Shown piece after piece: positions 11,701 to 24,075 of a DNA stretch of 63,109 nt (its first letter is position 1; each line of letters begins with the position of its first letter). The translations under genes and the position numbers were made by a program. The notes below the pieces were generated by a model. That model saw nothing but the letters and a program-made list of their open reading frames with translations. It was not told the origin of the DNA and did not search any database. Source of the DNA: Spinellus fusiger (taxonomy: Eukaryota > Mucoromycota > Mucoromycetes > Mucorales > Phycomycetaceae). The stretch is from positions 1-63,109 of the forward strand of contig JALLLS010000132.1 in the NCBI GenBank assembly GCA_025094145.1. The letters are read 5' to 3'.

Positions 11701-14700
11701 ACAAAGCATTGATCATCGAGCCTCTGCCTTTTCATCCCATATCCTGCACTATATAAAAAAGGTCGAAAGCTTTGCCGAAACTAACCAACATACATTGATG
11801 GAACGCAAAGATAATGTAGATACTGCCATGGCCCATCTGTACCAAAACAAAAATATTCAACCATGCATTGTGGAAGTGTTATCCAACTTACTCTTTCATT
11901 TGGAAAACGATATTCGTAAATTTAGTGCAGAAAAACTTGACATGTCAAACGATGAAGATATTGAACCTAACAGTTTTGATCCAACTCTGAAGCAGGAAAC
12001 TTTGGAAGATATTTGTTATTTCAACTGTTTTACAAGATCTCATTCCTTGAGCCAAACAAGTCTCTGCATAAACCTTAGAGAGCATGTCGAGTTTTTCCGT
12101 AGTAAGTGTCAAAACTAGACAATTTGAAAGTGTTTATTATTCAAGAATTAACTTTTATTATTATTATTATATATATATAAATAGATTTCTTTAATGAAGA
12201 TACTAGTATGACGGAAATCGGGGCCATTGATGCTCTTGTATCTTGTACATCTGCCTTGTATCAATTAGAAGAAAGCTGCCTGACAATATGCAATACTGTT
12301 TTTGAATATCTTCAAACTGTACCTCAATGCATCGAAAGACTTATAAAGAAACTTGAGCATGAAGTAGAAATGACTACAGGTTCTGGAGTGGTAAATATCT
12401 GATATTTTTATTAAACATCAGTATCTAAACAGTGGGTTATTAGAGAGATATTGTTCAAGTGAATATGGCGACCAGCACCGATCTCAAACTCTTACTGAAT
12501 ACAATTCAGACACCTTTCCAGAGTATGGACATACTCTGTAAGGCTACTTTGGTAAATCTATAGCAATGAATTGGACAATAACATGTACTTATACTCTTTA
12601 TCTATAAGAAAATGACAAATGAATATGGCATGGCTTTTGGAGAAATCGATGGTGCTGTCGAGAAATATATCCGAATGAAAAATAGTGTAAAGCATACCTC
12701 CTATTCTTATTATCTTCATTACTGATATACAACTTACACTTATTCTAGGTTCTTCTATGTATTTTACAAGAAGCAGTTGAACAATACAAGGCAATTGTAC
12801 CAGGCACATGGGTGTCACCACTCATCTTGTCATGGAATTTGACAAGAAACGCTACAATTTCACAGGCTCTCAAGTCTTTGGTGCATTTATTTTCAAGTAG
12901 TATTATTGCTCCAATGACAATGACAATCATCGATGTAATGAATGGATATCTGGATATGTACGCCTCTAAAACAGAGGGAAATGACTATACAGACAATGAG
13001 AAATACCTTAGTATTCTGCAAGAACAATGCAAGATTACTGCAGAAATATCCATCATTGATATGGTAACGTATCAAATATCACTATAGAATTTAACTTTTA
13101 TATTTAATATGATTGTACCCACAGGCCAATACAAACAAAGAAAATTATGAAAGCTATCTTCGTCGATTTGAGCTAGATACAGCTCGTTTCCATTGGTTTA
13201 ATGCACTCAACCTCCAGATGGAAAGACCATTAGCATACAGCAAGGTAACTGTGTAGATCATGCACAACCACTGACCTAGATTCTATTACCAATAGCTTAC
13301 TACTAGTATGGTAGAGTCTACCAACAAGCTAATAAATGTTGGTACTGGGCTTGGCTCTCTTAAAGAGATATTTGGCCAGCTGGAGAAGGCACTACGCAAA
13401 TCTCCAGACTACAGAAGTCGTATTACAAAATGGGAGGGTCTTTATAATGAGGAAGTTAAGAATGTAAGCTTGAAGAAGATTGTTCATATTTATAAACATA
13501 CTAACAAAGACATTTTCTATTTATTTATTGTTGATAGCACGCCATACTTTTAAACTGTTATACTTGTATCACTCATTTTGAGAGCAGTCGAGTGGGATTT
13601 GAAGAAGCAATGAATATCTCAAAGAACATCAATGATGTTTTAAGACCTTTGGCTACTGTTACTACAAAGTAAGTTGATTAGAAAGTGACTATAAACTTCT
13701 TATTCCTATTCTTATTTTTATTTAGCACTGAGACTGCAGAGAACAGTAATATTTTTTCACCACCAGTAAGTTGACTTATTATAGCATTTAATTATGATGG
13801 ATCTATTTTACTCTTACTTACTGAATCCACACTTTTCTTTAATTCAAACAAAAAATAGATACCTGTCCCAACAGGCATTATTTCTCGTGTAGAAGAGAAA
13901 TTGATAGAAATAAGCACTGTTTTATCAGAACTAAGATCACCTACCGATGGCATTGTTCTGTTTCTTGAATCTGTTCTTATTGTAGAAACAGAGGCAGATA
14001 ATGAGTTAAAACCTGCCCAGCAAAGTGCAAAGGTAAATATCAGAAACTTGGTCTGTCTTATAGGGTAAAAAAACAATGTTGATGAAATTCCATTTAGGTA
14101 ACATTGGATGAGCTTTCAAATATTGAGAAGCACCTCAATACATTGGGGCAACAAAAACAAAAAGCGACATGGACATTTGATCAACTGGTAATAGAATACA
14201 GTCTCTAGGTGACATGAAGTGTTCACTCACTCACTATACTGCACATAGAATTTCGCAATTGATAGTGTCAGCACTAGTTTCTTTGAGTTGTTTGGCTCTC
14301 TAAGAACTTTAGAAGGATTTGGACTCGACAATAAGGTGGCACTGCAGGGAGAGGCACAAAAGCCAGCAGAAGGTGAACTCACTGAGAGTATTGATGATGA
14401 CATGGCACTCCTCCAGAAATCACATGAAGATAGTGACAGTTCAGATCAAGATGCCTCTGCTAGCCAAAGATCTATTTACGCAGATAGAACCTCACCCTCC
14501 ATGTACACATCTCCACTAGTGATAGGAGTAGAGAAGAATACTGCTTCTGATACACGTGTGGATGGCCATTCACCAGTCCAAGATGAAACTGGAGAGGCAT
14601 CTTCTGAATTACCTGCTCAGATACAAGAGTTAGACTCTTTGCTTGATACACGTGTGATGACTCAACGACGCAATGTTCATGTTCTTGGAATCATGCGTAG

Positions 14701-14911
14701 AATCAAAGCCAAGCTAGATGGCAAGGATTTTGGTGTTCAGCATAGAATGACAATTTCAGAACAAGTAAGCTATAAGAATAACCTCTTCTCCTTTAGAGAC
14801 AGTATTTCTAATAATCTACTGTGCTAATATTAGGTGGCAAGAACTATTGAGCAGGCTATTTCTGTTGATAATATGTCTTTGATGTATGAGGGATGGACTA
14901 GTTGGGTTTAA
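2785..14911 (+). CDS. SMG1: SMG1 serine/threonine kinase (PIKK family, nonsense-mediated decay)
   Basis: A very long intron-rich gene for the kinase that phosphorylates UPF1 in nonsense-mediated mRNA decay. Early exons: 2785-2905, 3012-3427, 3537-3722, 3783-3855, 3908-4076, 4139-4305, 4433-4584, then 4630 onward. Several later boundaries, for example near 5210 and 6130-6600, remain uncertain. The N-terminal half is helical (HEAT-like). The FAT region lies within about 7400-9775. The kinase exon 9850-10979 carries GDRHLDNIM (10627-10650) and HIDYNVCFEKG; the DYN in place of DFG, followed by VCFEKG, is characteristic of SMG1. A long SMG1-type insertion (about 11000-14800) separates the kinase from the FATC exon 14834-14911, which ends MYEGWTSWV. 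Two introns start with GC (3428 and 4077). No disabling break was seen in the exons checked. The protein should be near 3,200-3,500 residues (rough estimate). Confidence 0.93.
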
Positions 14912-16450
14912 TCAACTCTTTACACCTAAAGACTTTAGGGATATAGAAGGAAATGCATATGGACTATGGGATTATAATAGTTCTCTGATTGGCTGCTGTG
15001 ATTGGAGAGGCCTATTGGAAGTCTAAATAAGATATTTCAAATTCCATTTACCTATTTTAGCAATGATTGTTGACTTTACAATTAAAAAGCATAAAGTTGG
15101 CTGTAAAGAGAGGAAATGAAGCTGATATTACAACTCGGTCACTGCATTTATTGTTTAACATGATGTGTTATCCATAGATATACAGTATTTAAATTATGAA
15201 ATTGATTGAGAAATATTTATTATAGTGTTAATAATCCAAAGGCAAAGGGGATGCTTAGTAAAATAAAAGGTATATTTGTCAAAGATACAAATGTCTAGCT
15301 TAGTTGCTATCTTATATACTTTCTCACCCCATGTCACAGGGGTAACTTTCTCTATCTAATATGTATAAACGTGTAGTATACCAGCGTGAGTCCTCATTGA
15401 GACTGGGACTGTCACTGTCTTTATGTATCAATAACAGGACTCACAATGAATTAATTCCAGTAACCATTGTCAAGATGAGCATAACTGAGTAAAGTAATGT
15501 GCTATTCTCGAGATAAAAAGAGAGAGAGGGTAAACAGTGTCTTTATCTGAACTTGGGCTCATTGAAATCCACAGTAGACTTATTTTATTGTTATTAGGCA
15601 TGTGAAGACTCTATAGAAGACCATCTAAGATTGACTTGAGAACTGTCAATAGTAGCTAGGATATAGTGCTGAGCATGACTATATATATCTCAAGGATAAA
15701 CTATAGTGATTTCAGGATATTTATTCTATTGCTATAATAAATGTACCTATTTAATATATATTATTATAGTAAACACTATTATTCATAAGCAATATATTTT
15801 ATTGATAATACAGTCTGATTGTGAGGTATTCTACAAAAGAAAATAATAGTTTAGATATCCATAAACCTTCTGATTTCAAATGGTGTTCTGTAACAGACAA
15901 TTATTGAAAGTACGTAAAGGTAAAATTATAACACCGCTTAAGAGTCAGGGGAATCCTTAGGTGTGTAAAGTCTATTACAGGGAGAAGCATTAGCACAGTC
16001 TCCTACCCTTTGGTAAGAGATTTATTAAATAAGTGGCTCATACCAATGGATATTCAAGGAGTCCAGGTCTTTGTTATTCAATTTCCGTTGGTCTACAAAG
16101 CAACTATGATAGCTATAATAATAATAACATTATTATTAGGGAAATTGCTTGTGAATCACTATTAAGATAAATCTTCAGCATAACACATTTTATATAATAG
16201 TAATAAATAAAGAAAATTTATTGTTATTCTATAAAAACAGTTTATTGTTAGCACATAAAAAAAAGTATTTACTATTTTATCTGTCCTTATAAGAGAATCC
16301 TAACTTGAAGAAATATGTGCATTCTTCTTCACCTATAAGATTCTAATTTCATTTTCTAAGCCACATTCTGGGTCAGCCAAAAGACAGTCAATGACGAGCA
16401 GTGCCATGACTACTGACGCGCCTTAAAGGGCTTCTTCCTACTCATTCATT
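14912..16450. other. Non-coding AT-rich spacer between SMG1 and NUP53
   Basis: No ORF with coding character on either strand. The only structured content recognised is one copy of a 200-bp dispersed repeat at 15781-15980. The remainder is simple AT-rich sequence with short TAT runs. Confidence 0.6.
15781..15980 (+). repeat. Dispersed 200-bp repeat, copy 1
   Basis: It matches 24076-24276 in the same orientation along its whole length, at very roughly three-quarters identity by eye. Shared landmarks, in order, are ATTCATAA at the left end, ATTGATAATACA, GAGGTAT, AAACCTT, TGATTT, CACCGC and TTACAG at the right end. Flanks outside these points do not match. It has no coding capacity and no clear terminal inverted repeat. 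It is probably an old small transposon or another non-autonomous repeat (inference). Confidence 0.8.
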
Positions 16451-18109
16451 ATGATGAATTATGAAGTACTCTTTTTTATTGCTCTTCTAGGCATACCATT
16501 TCTCTTCACAAGATGGTCAGTCTTATCTCAACAAAAGCCCAGGACCTCCAACATTATTAGTCGTCGTGAAGTGTCTAATCCTTCACAGCCTCATGATGCC
16601 AATGCAAAGAACCTTTTCACTGCAGAGAATAACATATTCAAGGCCCCTACTGAAGTTCCTTTACCCTATGGAGTAAACCAAAATGTACTCAACACACCTC
16701 CCTCGGCTCAACCCCTTATATTTGCATATGCACCCAACAACCCTGCTGACAAGAATACGTTCAACGGCAAAGGCAGCGACGCACCCAAGGCCTTTTGGGA
16801 TACTCTTATGAGAAGAGCCTCCAGTGCAGTGATTGGAAACATCAACCATAGAGTCGGCCATTATTCTCAAACCCAACGTGCTAACCCATTCACACCTATT
16901 ACCAGTACCTCTGTGGGCACTACTTCTGCAGAGAACCATGCTAATTATCCCAACTATCCCAACATTGGCTATGATCGCTCCACTCATATTAGCTCTGTTC
17001 AAAGCTGCCCATTGTCTTGTAATGCCAAGCTGCCACAACAGCAACAACAGCCACAACAGCCACAGAATACATTTGGTGCATTCAATGGATCCTCAAGCAT
17101 CTTTACATCTCTCAAGCCGCAGACACACCTACAGACACAGTCCAAAGAATCCCAGACACAGCCTGAAAACACCAGCCTACTCTCTTTGAAAAATGCTTTC
17201 CCTGATGTTTATGTTCCTCATTATATTGTGGGCCCAGATGGTATGACGCGCACTCAGGTGACATTGGACGCATTTCATTCACGAAGTGCCTTAAGAACGG
17301 GTGAACTTATCAGTCCCAAGAAGAGCCAAAACTTGAGCCTTGATCCCAGACAAATCTCAGGCATGTATGGTGATGATAGAAACGTACTTCCACCCTTTTT
17401 AACTGCAAACTCCAACGCACATCAGGTAAGTTAGACTGGAAAATGTACTCCATACTTATACCATTACCTATAGCGTCGTATGAAGAAGGCCATTGGAGAG
17501 GGTATTGAAGAAAGCGAGTAAGTGTTGCCTTGTGTAGTGAGTATTAGTAGGGTCTCTTATTCATGAGGTATGTTCTATAGGGATGAACACACAAGAGAGA
17601 GCGACACAATATTACCAGGCGTATTTGGATCCAAGAAAAAGAGTGGATTTGGCTTTACAAGAAGAGAAAGAACAGATGTAGCACCTGTGAATAAGCCTCC
17701 CTCCGAGTCCATGTGGGAGTGTGGTATTGCAAAACCAGCTCCTCCTTCTGCTTACAAGTTAACAAAGCCATTTGTCCGTCACAATGACCATTTCCTTGGT
17801 CCTTATCACTCTGGTCATAAGTAAGTAATATAACACTGACCCAAGAGACTCATTGTTCTTGATTGTAGATTCTCAAAAAGACCTACAGCTGTGAATGTAT
17901 TTGGATTTCCTCCAGACATGCTACAGACTACGATGAAGCAGTTTAGGGAGATTGGTTTGGTATTGGAGGAAGAAGTGGTTCGCTCTGACTGGTTTACTAT
18001 ACGCTATACGGATGCCGATAGCGCTCAAAAGGCACTCAAGATGAATAGCACTATGATTAGAGATCGATACATTATGGGTGTCAAAGCAGTCAATGATGAA
18101 GTTGTGTAG
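16451..18109 (+). CDS. NUP53: Nucleoporin NUP53/NUP35 family (Nup35-type RRM)
   Basis: Four exons: 16451-17425, 17474-17517, 17581-17820, 17869-18109, giving 499 residues. The last exon holds the Nup53 RRM-like dimerisation domain (VNVFGFPPDMLQTTMKQF; EEVVRSDWFTIRYTDADSAQKAL; DRYIMGVKAV). The N-terminal two-thirds is low-complexity, rich in Asn, Ser, Gln and Pro, with a short polyglutamine/proline stretch and scattered FG-like sites, followed by a basic segment. Family members sit in the inner ring of the nuclear pore, contacting Nup93/Nic96 and Nup155 and binding membrane. The predicted first 25 residues (MMNYEVLFFIALLGIPFLF) are unexpectedly hydrophobic for this family, so the true start may differ; the next in-frame Met is about 115 residues later. 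Introns are 48-63 nt. Confidence 0.85.
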
Positions 18110-18476
18110 CATCCTCTCCATTTTTCTTTTTAATCGTTTTTATATATCTTCTGAATTGACTTACTTTAGTTTCATTTTTCTTTTCCTATTACAGTGGAGT
18201 GTATGGAATCCCCTTTCTCTTTATTCTTTTTTTTTGCATAGAAAGATTAGCATGGATCTGCTAATTATAAGTGCACATAAGATAGTCTATTCTATCTATT
18301 ATCCATACTAATTGTGTATTCCTATTACCCCATGTATGAATGAAAATAAAAATATAAATAAATAAATAAAACTGAAATGCTGAAAGGCAATAGTATAAAT
18401 AGTCTCTTATTAAATAAAATAAAGATTCTAATCTTTTTTTGTCTAGTAATGTATCTCATATAGTGAATCCTAATGT

Positions 18477-19715
18477 CTAATGATTTGACCTTTTGGGTAC
18501 TGAGGATGCCTTTTGCACTGCTTGTGTGATAAGTGGATCGAGCTGCTTATTCTCAGCAAGAATTCTTAACAAGTTATAAGTCAAGGGGATGAAATTGTGC
18601 TTTCTTAGATTATTCTCCCTCTAGCAAAGACAGTGTTATTACTGCTATTGTTCTAATATAGATATAGATCACTTACATGCCATCTCTGTCTCTTTTCTTT
18701 CTCCAAATGAAGTGAATGTTCCAATTGACTCTTTTCAGAATTCAACCTGCCTCTTTCTATTGTAGCATCATCTGTCAAGGATAGCAGCAATCCCTCCACC
18801 TCTTCTATCTGCTCTTCATAAGTCTCCAATCGATCTCTTGTGAGGGCCATTAAGCTAAAGTGGAGTTCAGCATCCCCATAGCGAGACATCCGGCTTGTAA
18901 TAGCCTCATTGGCCTTGCTAGTCCAATTGGCATCCGTACACTCTCCTACCATTTCCCTCCTACCATGAGATGATCGATTCATAGACATAAAGGCACCACT
19001 TACCCAAATGGATGGGATGACTGCTTAACCCATCCAATTCATAAAGAGCCCCATTAATAGGCATATAGGAGATGAAATGAAATACATCTTCACCTTTGGA
19101 GTCTCTTGGATCATGCATTTCATTCACAAATGGATCTGAACGAGCAAAACTATTGTGAGCATATCGAATCAAATCGCTGTTGGAGATAGCAAGTCCCTTC
19201 ATCTAGAATACACTGCTTGAGATGTACAGATAAAAAGCAATGGACTTACATCGGGACTGAAATCTGCTGTGAACTCCTTAAAGTTACGCAACTCTTCTCC
19301 CAAGTCAATACTGTCATTATTGAATAGAATGGATAGGATGGCCTGAGTAGCACATGCATTGTTAATGACTTGTTGGGCAAAGAATATATGATCTGTAGCC
19401 GTATTTTCATAGGAGGTTTGTGGTGCTACTTCTGGTCTTTGCCACTTGAACAGGAATATCAACCCATAGACAGGTCTAATAGACAAAAACAGTACCTTGA
19501 TGAGACTGGGTAGTCCATTGAATTCTACTTACTTGAGTTCTTCCATAGTGTGTTCGTCTAGACTGTATACTTCTTCTACTTGAACACCCTTAACTCCCAT
19601 ACCAGATATTAACTCTGTAAAGACACCTATAGAAACCAATACATAAATAGAATATCTCCACCAATAACTGACCTGGATCACTTTCAATAAGACACCAGTT
19701 TCCAGTTTCCTCCAT
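18477..19715 (-). CDS. UCH37: Ubiquitin carboxyl-terminal hydrolase UCH37/UCHL5 (peptidase C12)
   Basis: Six exons in transcript order: 19715-19673, 19626-19533, 19475-19250, 19202-19004, 18945-18677, 18620-18477, giving 324 residues (human UCHL5 is 329). It opens with METGNWC-type sequence ([20 protein letters not shown]). The catalytic triad is visible: Cys87 in NNACATQA, His163 in EDVFHFISY and Asp178 in LYELDGL, each one residue off the human numbering. A helical region ([17 protein letters not shown]) follows, then the C-terminal ULD domain ([18 protein letters not shown]). Known role: proteasome- and INO80-associated removal of ubiquitin from distal chain ends. The KEKE-like basic end (SSVPKRSNH) is short. 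It is transcribed divergently from ORC1. Confidence 0.94.
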
Positions 19716-19838
19716 GATAAATATAAATATATGTAGACAAGAGGATAAATAGTGAAAGGGAAAGAAAAAGACCAGTCAAATGAATACGTAGGAGAAAGCC
19801 TACCCCTTCTAACCGCAGTCACAGGAACAGGCAAAGTC
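19716..19838. promoter_or_regulatory. Shared divergent promoter of UCH37 and ORC1
   Basis: The UCH37 start codon (19715, minus) and the preferred ORC1 start (19839, plus) are separated by only 123 bp. If the first in-frame ORC1 ATG at 19752 is used, the gap is 36 bp. The two genes must therefore share one bidirectional control region. AT-rich sequence with ATAAATATAAATATATG near 19717-19733 may supply TATA-like elements. No specific factor site is claimed. Confidence 0.6.
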
Positions 19839-21296
19839 ATGGCAATGAAGAGGTCTAATTTGCCCTTTGTGTCTCCTATGCCCAGAACAGTAACTCGGCG
19901 CACTTCGATGCCTAGAAGAAGATCGACAAGATCTGTCAACTATGTAGAAGAGAGCGATGAAGAAAAAGTCACTACCCGTATCACCAGAACCAGACAACCC
20001 AAAGCACCTGTCAAAGTACCTGTCAAAGCTCCCGTCAAAGCTCTCTCCCAGAAAAGACAGGAACAACCTCCATTACAAACACGGTCTCGAGTACAAATAA
20101 AAAAGACACAAGTGGCTGTGGATGAACAGAGTGAATCAGAAGATAGTGAGGTGTCTTACTCGGAAGAAGAGTCTGATGCTTCAGAAGAAGAGTCTGATGC
20201 TTCAGAAGCCTCCATGTCTGTGCCCAAACGTACTGTAAGAGCAACACTACCAACAAAGCGTAGTGCAATAGCTATAAAGACACAAAGGAAAACAGCTATT
20301 ACACCACGCAAACTGCAACGGTAATTATTGAAAGAAAGAAAGAAAAGAGAGAGAGAGAGAGAAATCATAGACAGAAAAGAAGTGGATAGACCTCTCATTT
20401 TCCTTGATCATACTAGTGTAAATGCTATTATTCCTGTTACTCCCTTTCTCTCAAGAACACAAGAACGCTCTATACCCTCTACAGCGTATGAACTTGCAAG
20501 AGAGCGCCTGCATGTGTCGGCTGTTCCTGATACACTGCCCTGTCGCGAAGATGAATTTGATGAGATTACAGGGTATCTAGAATGTGCTATAGAAGAAGGC
20601 ACAGGGACGTGTCTGTGTAGGTAGACTATAGAAAGACACACCTATAGTGGGCTTATAAGAAGGATTAGATATTTCCGGTGTTCCTGGCACTGGGAAGACA
20701 GCTACTGTTCTAGATGTGATTCGACATTTACAGCATAAAAGTGACACAGAGGTAAAAATGGACAAAAGGACACTGCCTACAAGCCATGGGATCTAATTCC
20801 TTCACTAGCAACTACCAGCCTTTGATTTTGTAGAGATCAATGGAATGAAGCTCACAGATCCAAACCAGGCGTACACTGTGCTTTGGGAATGTCTTGAGAA
20901 GTCTGCCTATCCAGAGATAACTCAGAAAAGACGAATTACATCTGCCCATGCACTTCAACTTTTGGAGGCCAAGTTCAATCAACAAAGCACACATCAGAAA
21001 ACAACGCAAGTGATCCAAACATAACATGTATCATTGAAGCTTACCAATGCCACACATACACACACACACCTATACACACACACAAAGTGTTGTGTTGATG
21101 GACGAATTAGATATTCTTGTAACAAAGAAACAAACTGTCATGTACAACTTCTTTGAATGGCCCAATCGGCCTTTTTCCAAGCTAATTGTTGTGGCTGTAG
21201 CCAATACTATGGATTTACCCGAGAGAATGTTAAGTAATAAGGTCTCCAGCAGACTAGGTAGGTTCTATGGATAGATGAGTAGTTTTGCGCTCAAAC

Positions 21297-21331
<35 letters not shown>

Positions 21332-21953
21332 AGGTCTCACACGTCTCAACTTTCAGTCTTACAATCACGAACAGCTCTTTAAGATTGTTGAGTCTAGACT
21401 ACAGGGTATTGAAGCATTTGAAAAGGAAGCTGTCGAATTTGCTGCACGAAAAGTCAGCTCTGTCAGTGGAGATGCACGACGTGCCCTTGATATTTGTAGA
21501 AGAGCTGTTGAGATTGTGGAGTTACGACTATCTAAACAGTCAGAAAGCACCTCCCAACCTCCAAAGCATGTTACCATTGGCATTGTGAATGAGGCGATTC
21601 GGGAAATGTTTGCTTCTCCCTCGGTGGCATTTGTCCAATCATGCTCTCTTCATCAGCAACTGTTTCTTGTATCCGTCATGCGAATGGCACGACGCACAGG
21701 TCTGGCTGATGTGGAATTTGGCGATACAGCATTGGAACACATGGAAACATGCAAGTGGTATAGCATTGATCGTCCCACAATGAGTGACCTGATGCGAGTG
21801 TGTGAGTCTCTAAGTCAAACGCGTGCTCTGGTGGTAGAAGGTGGACGGTTAGACTTAGGAATGCGGATATCGCTTAATTTAGCAGAAGAAGATATCATTA
21901 TGGCTTGCAAGTCAGATAAGATAGTGGGAAGATTATTAGCTACTTTTTCTTAG
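19839..21953 (+). CDS. ORC1: Origin recognition complex subunit 1 (AAA+ ATPase), BAH-less form
   Basis: Six exons: 19839-20320, 20417-20616, 20669-20751, 20809-21005, 21088-21257, 21334-21953, giving 583 residues. The N-terminal 180 residues are basic, Ser/Arg/Glu-rich and disordered. The AAA+ core has the lead-in [17 protein letters not shown], Walker [23 protein letters not shown], Walker B VVLMDELD, sensor 1 [10 protein letters not shown], the arginine-finger region SSRLGLTRL, and sensor 2 [14 protein letters not shown], followed by a winged-helix domain. These motifs are ORC1 and not CDC6. Yeast and animal ORC1 carry an N-terminal BAH domain and exceed 800 residues; none is visible here and there is no room upstream. 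The intron at 21006 uses a GC donor, and the last intron ends in a long (TTTC)n tract. Start choice: ATG at 19839, with 19752 possible. Confidence 0.92.
21300..21330. repeat. (TTTC)n polypyrimidine tract inside ORC1 intron 5
   Basis: Perfect TTTC tetranucleotides run for about 31 nt directly into the 3' splice site (TTAG at 21330-21333). It serves as the polypyrimidine tract, so length changes of this microsatellite could alter splicing (inference). Confidence 0.85.
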
Positions 21954-22787
21954 ATCTTTTTAAAGAGTGGAAAGGTTAATCTTTTTACACACAATAATAA
22001 TGTAGAATAAAGACATAAGTAAATAAGCACATTCTTCTTGTAGTATGAGTGTAGTACATCTTTTTCTCTTTTATTCTAAAAGGTAAATAAAAATGGTCTG
22101 GACAAGAAACACAAAGGCAGAGATGTAAAAGCTGAAAACAACACTCATAGTGGTAGCCATACTGAAACACTGTCTGTTTTACATTGCTCTCTATTCTATG
22201 GGTGTGTACAAGTAGATTGGTTCAGCACTAGCGGGTGTAATATATTCACTAGATACGAAGTTAATTCTATGTGTAGTGTACATAAAAATACTAAAAGCAG
22301 TGATTTCTGTGCCATTGTAAGATGTTAAAAACACACGTTTTCTATTTATTCTGTTCTCCAATTCATAAAAGGAGTCTTTTTATTATTAAAAGAAGAGTAA
22401 ATAAGAACAATCCTGGGATTGAATAGATACTAAACCATTATCTTGGTTATCAGATGCAATAAGTGTGTACGATGGTGTGTAGAGTAACTACCAGAAATTA
22501 GAAGACATGTGAACTCGGGTGAGTTTGCTATGAACAGTAAATGGAATGTGCCTGCCTGTTGTGGTGATACTACTTAGATCTGTTTTATAAGGTTGTGTTT
22601 TCTTCTTTAATGTATGACTTTTTGATTGTAACCAAAAAGACACACCACAAGAATACAGATCTAAATGGAGCTTGTGCTCATTCTCTACCCATAATTAAAC
22701 TCACAGGTAAGGATGTTTCATCATTGCTTTAATGGAGTTTAGATTTTAGCAGATTCGTAATAGTAAGAGCGAGTGTGCAGCATACAT

Positions 22788-22856
22788 GAGTGACATGGGT
22801 GACATGAGTAACATGAAGAATATGAGTAACATGGGTAACATGGATAACATGGATAT
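22788..22856. repeat. Imperfect 9-bp tandem array (ACATGRGTA type)
   Basis: A series of related units such as GTGACATGA, GTAACATGA, GTAACATGG and ATAACATGG follow each other for about 70 bp. Non-coding in the frames that matter. Confidence 0.65.
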
Positions 22857-24075
22857 AATAAACACTATGTACACTATGTACACCTTTTGCTTTGAATGGA
22901 AAACTCGGGGCATTTTGTCTGCGAGTTTTAATCTGATTCCTTTGATTGTTTAAACTCTTCTGATCTTGTTGATTCTTTCTATCCTTTCTATCTCATTGGT
23001 CCTATTGATTCCTTCGATCAATTTGATTTGTAGAGGGGAGTATAATGTGTAGCATTTGAGCTTGAGATTATATTACCACCACATTTAAACATTATGGAGA
23101 AATGAACATATATCTTTAAACTCAGTAGTTTAAGAATGTCATTTACCTTTTACAAATCCTTTTATTTGATCAATTTTTTAAGACAAGCACTAACACCGTT
23201 GAGCTAAAGATGTGAATTTTTATCTTCTTTGACATTATTTTAGATCATGAAATAAAAAGGGTTTGGATGACTAATCCTCAACAAAAGATCTGATTGGGGA
23301 TTCATATCATGTTCAAGACTATTTATATTAATAATAATAAAAACTAGCTACAGAAGAAATGCAAAATCATATACAAAGAGAACAAAGAAATTAAAATGTA
23401 AATTACAATCTAACAATACAAAATAGTTGTCTAAACCTGCCAAACACTTTAGCAGATTGCTGGTAGATTGGTTAGGACTGTGGTGGGAGTGTAATCTTGA
23501 ATAACAGTAGCCAATCCATGTTTTTATTACAGCATATTTCTAGGACAAACGGACCTATAAAAAAAAGAGGATGGGATGATCTATTAACATACTTTGGAAT
23601 AATACACTACTTCCAAAAATTAATGTCGCGTTTCATAAATATTTATAATACAATATATACGCAGATGTGACAAGTGAATGCGACATTACTTTTCGGAAAT
23701 GGTATAATTGAAGATGAATAAGGTAATAAATTTACTTGGAGACTTTTTTTTTTAATAAAACAAAAACAAAAAAAAAGCACGGATCAGGTCTATTAGGTAT
23801 ATCCATTGGATTGGTTATGTTTCTTCTTCTTCTCATGAACGGGTCTTATGCAACAAGGTACATTAAATTACAGTCATAAAGCATCAAGGAAAAGTCAGTG
23901 AACCTCGAGTCACCTCTTTATTCAAACACAAAGCATCCAAAGCCAATGACTTTATCCATTGTCAAGGTATGTGTCTACACACCAGGAGGTCTTTAGGATA
24001 TAGAAGAAAATAGTCGAAATACAATTGTTTAAAAATGACATCGATTTGAAAAGGAGCAAAAATAAATTAAGATGT

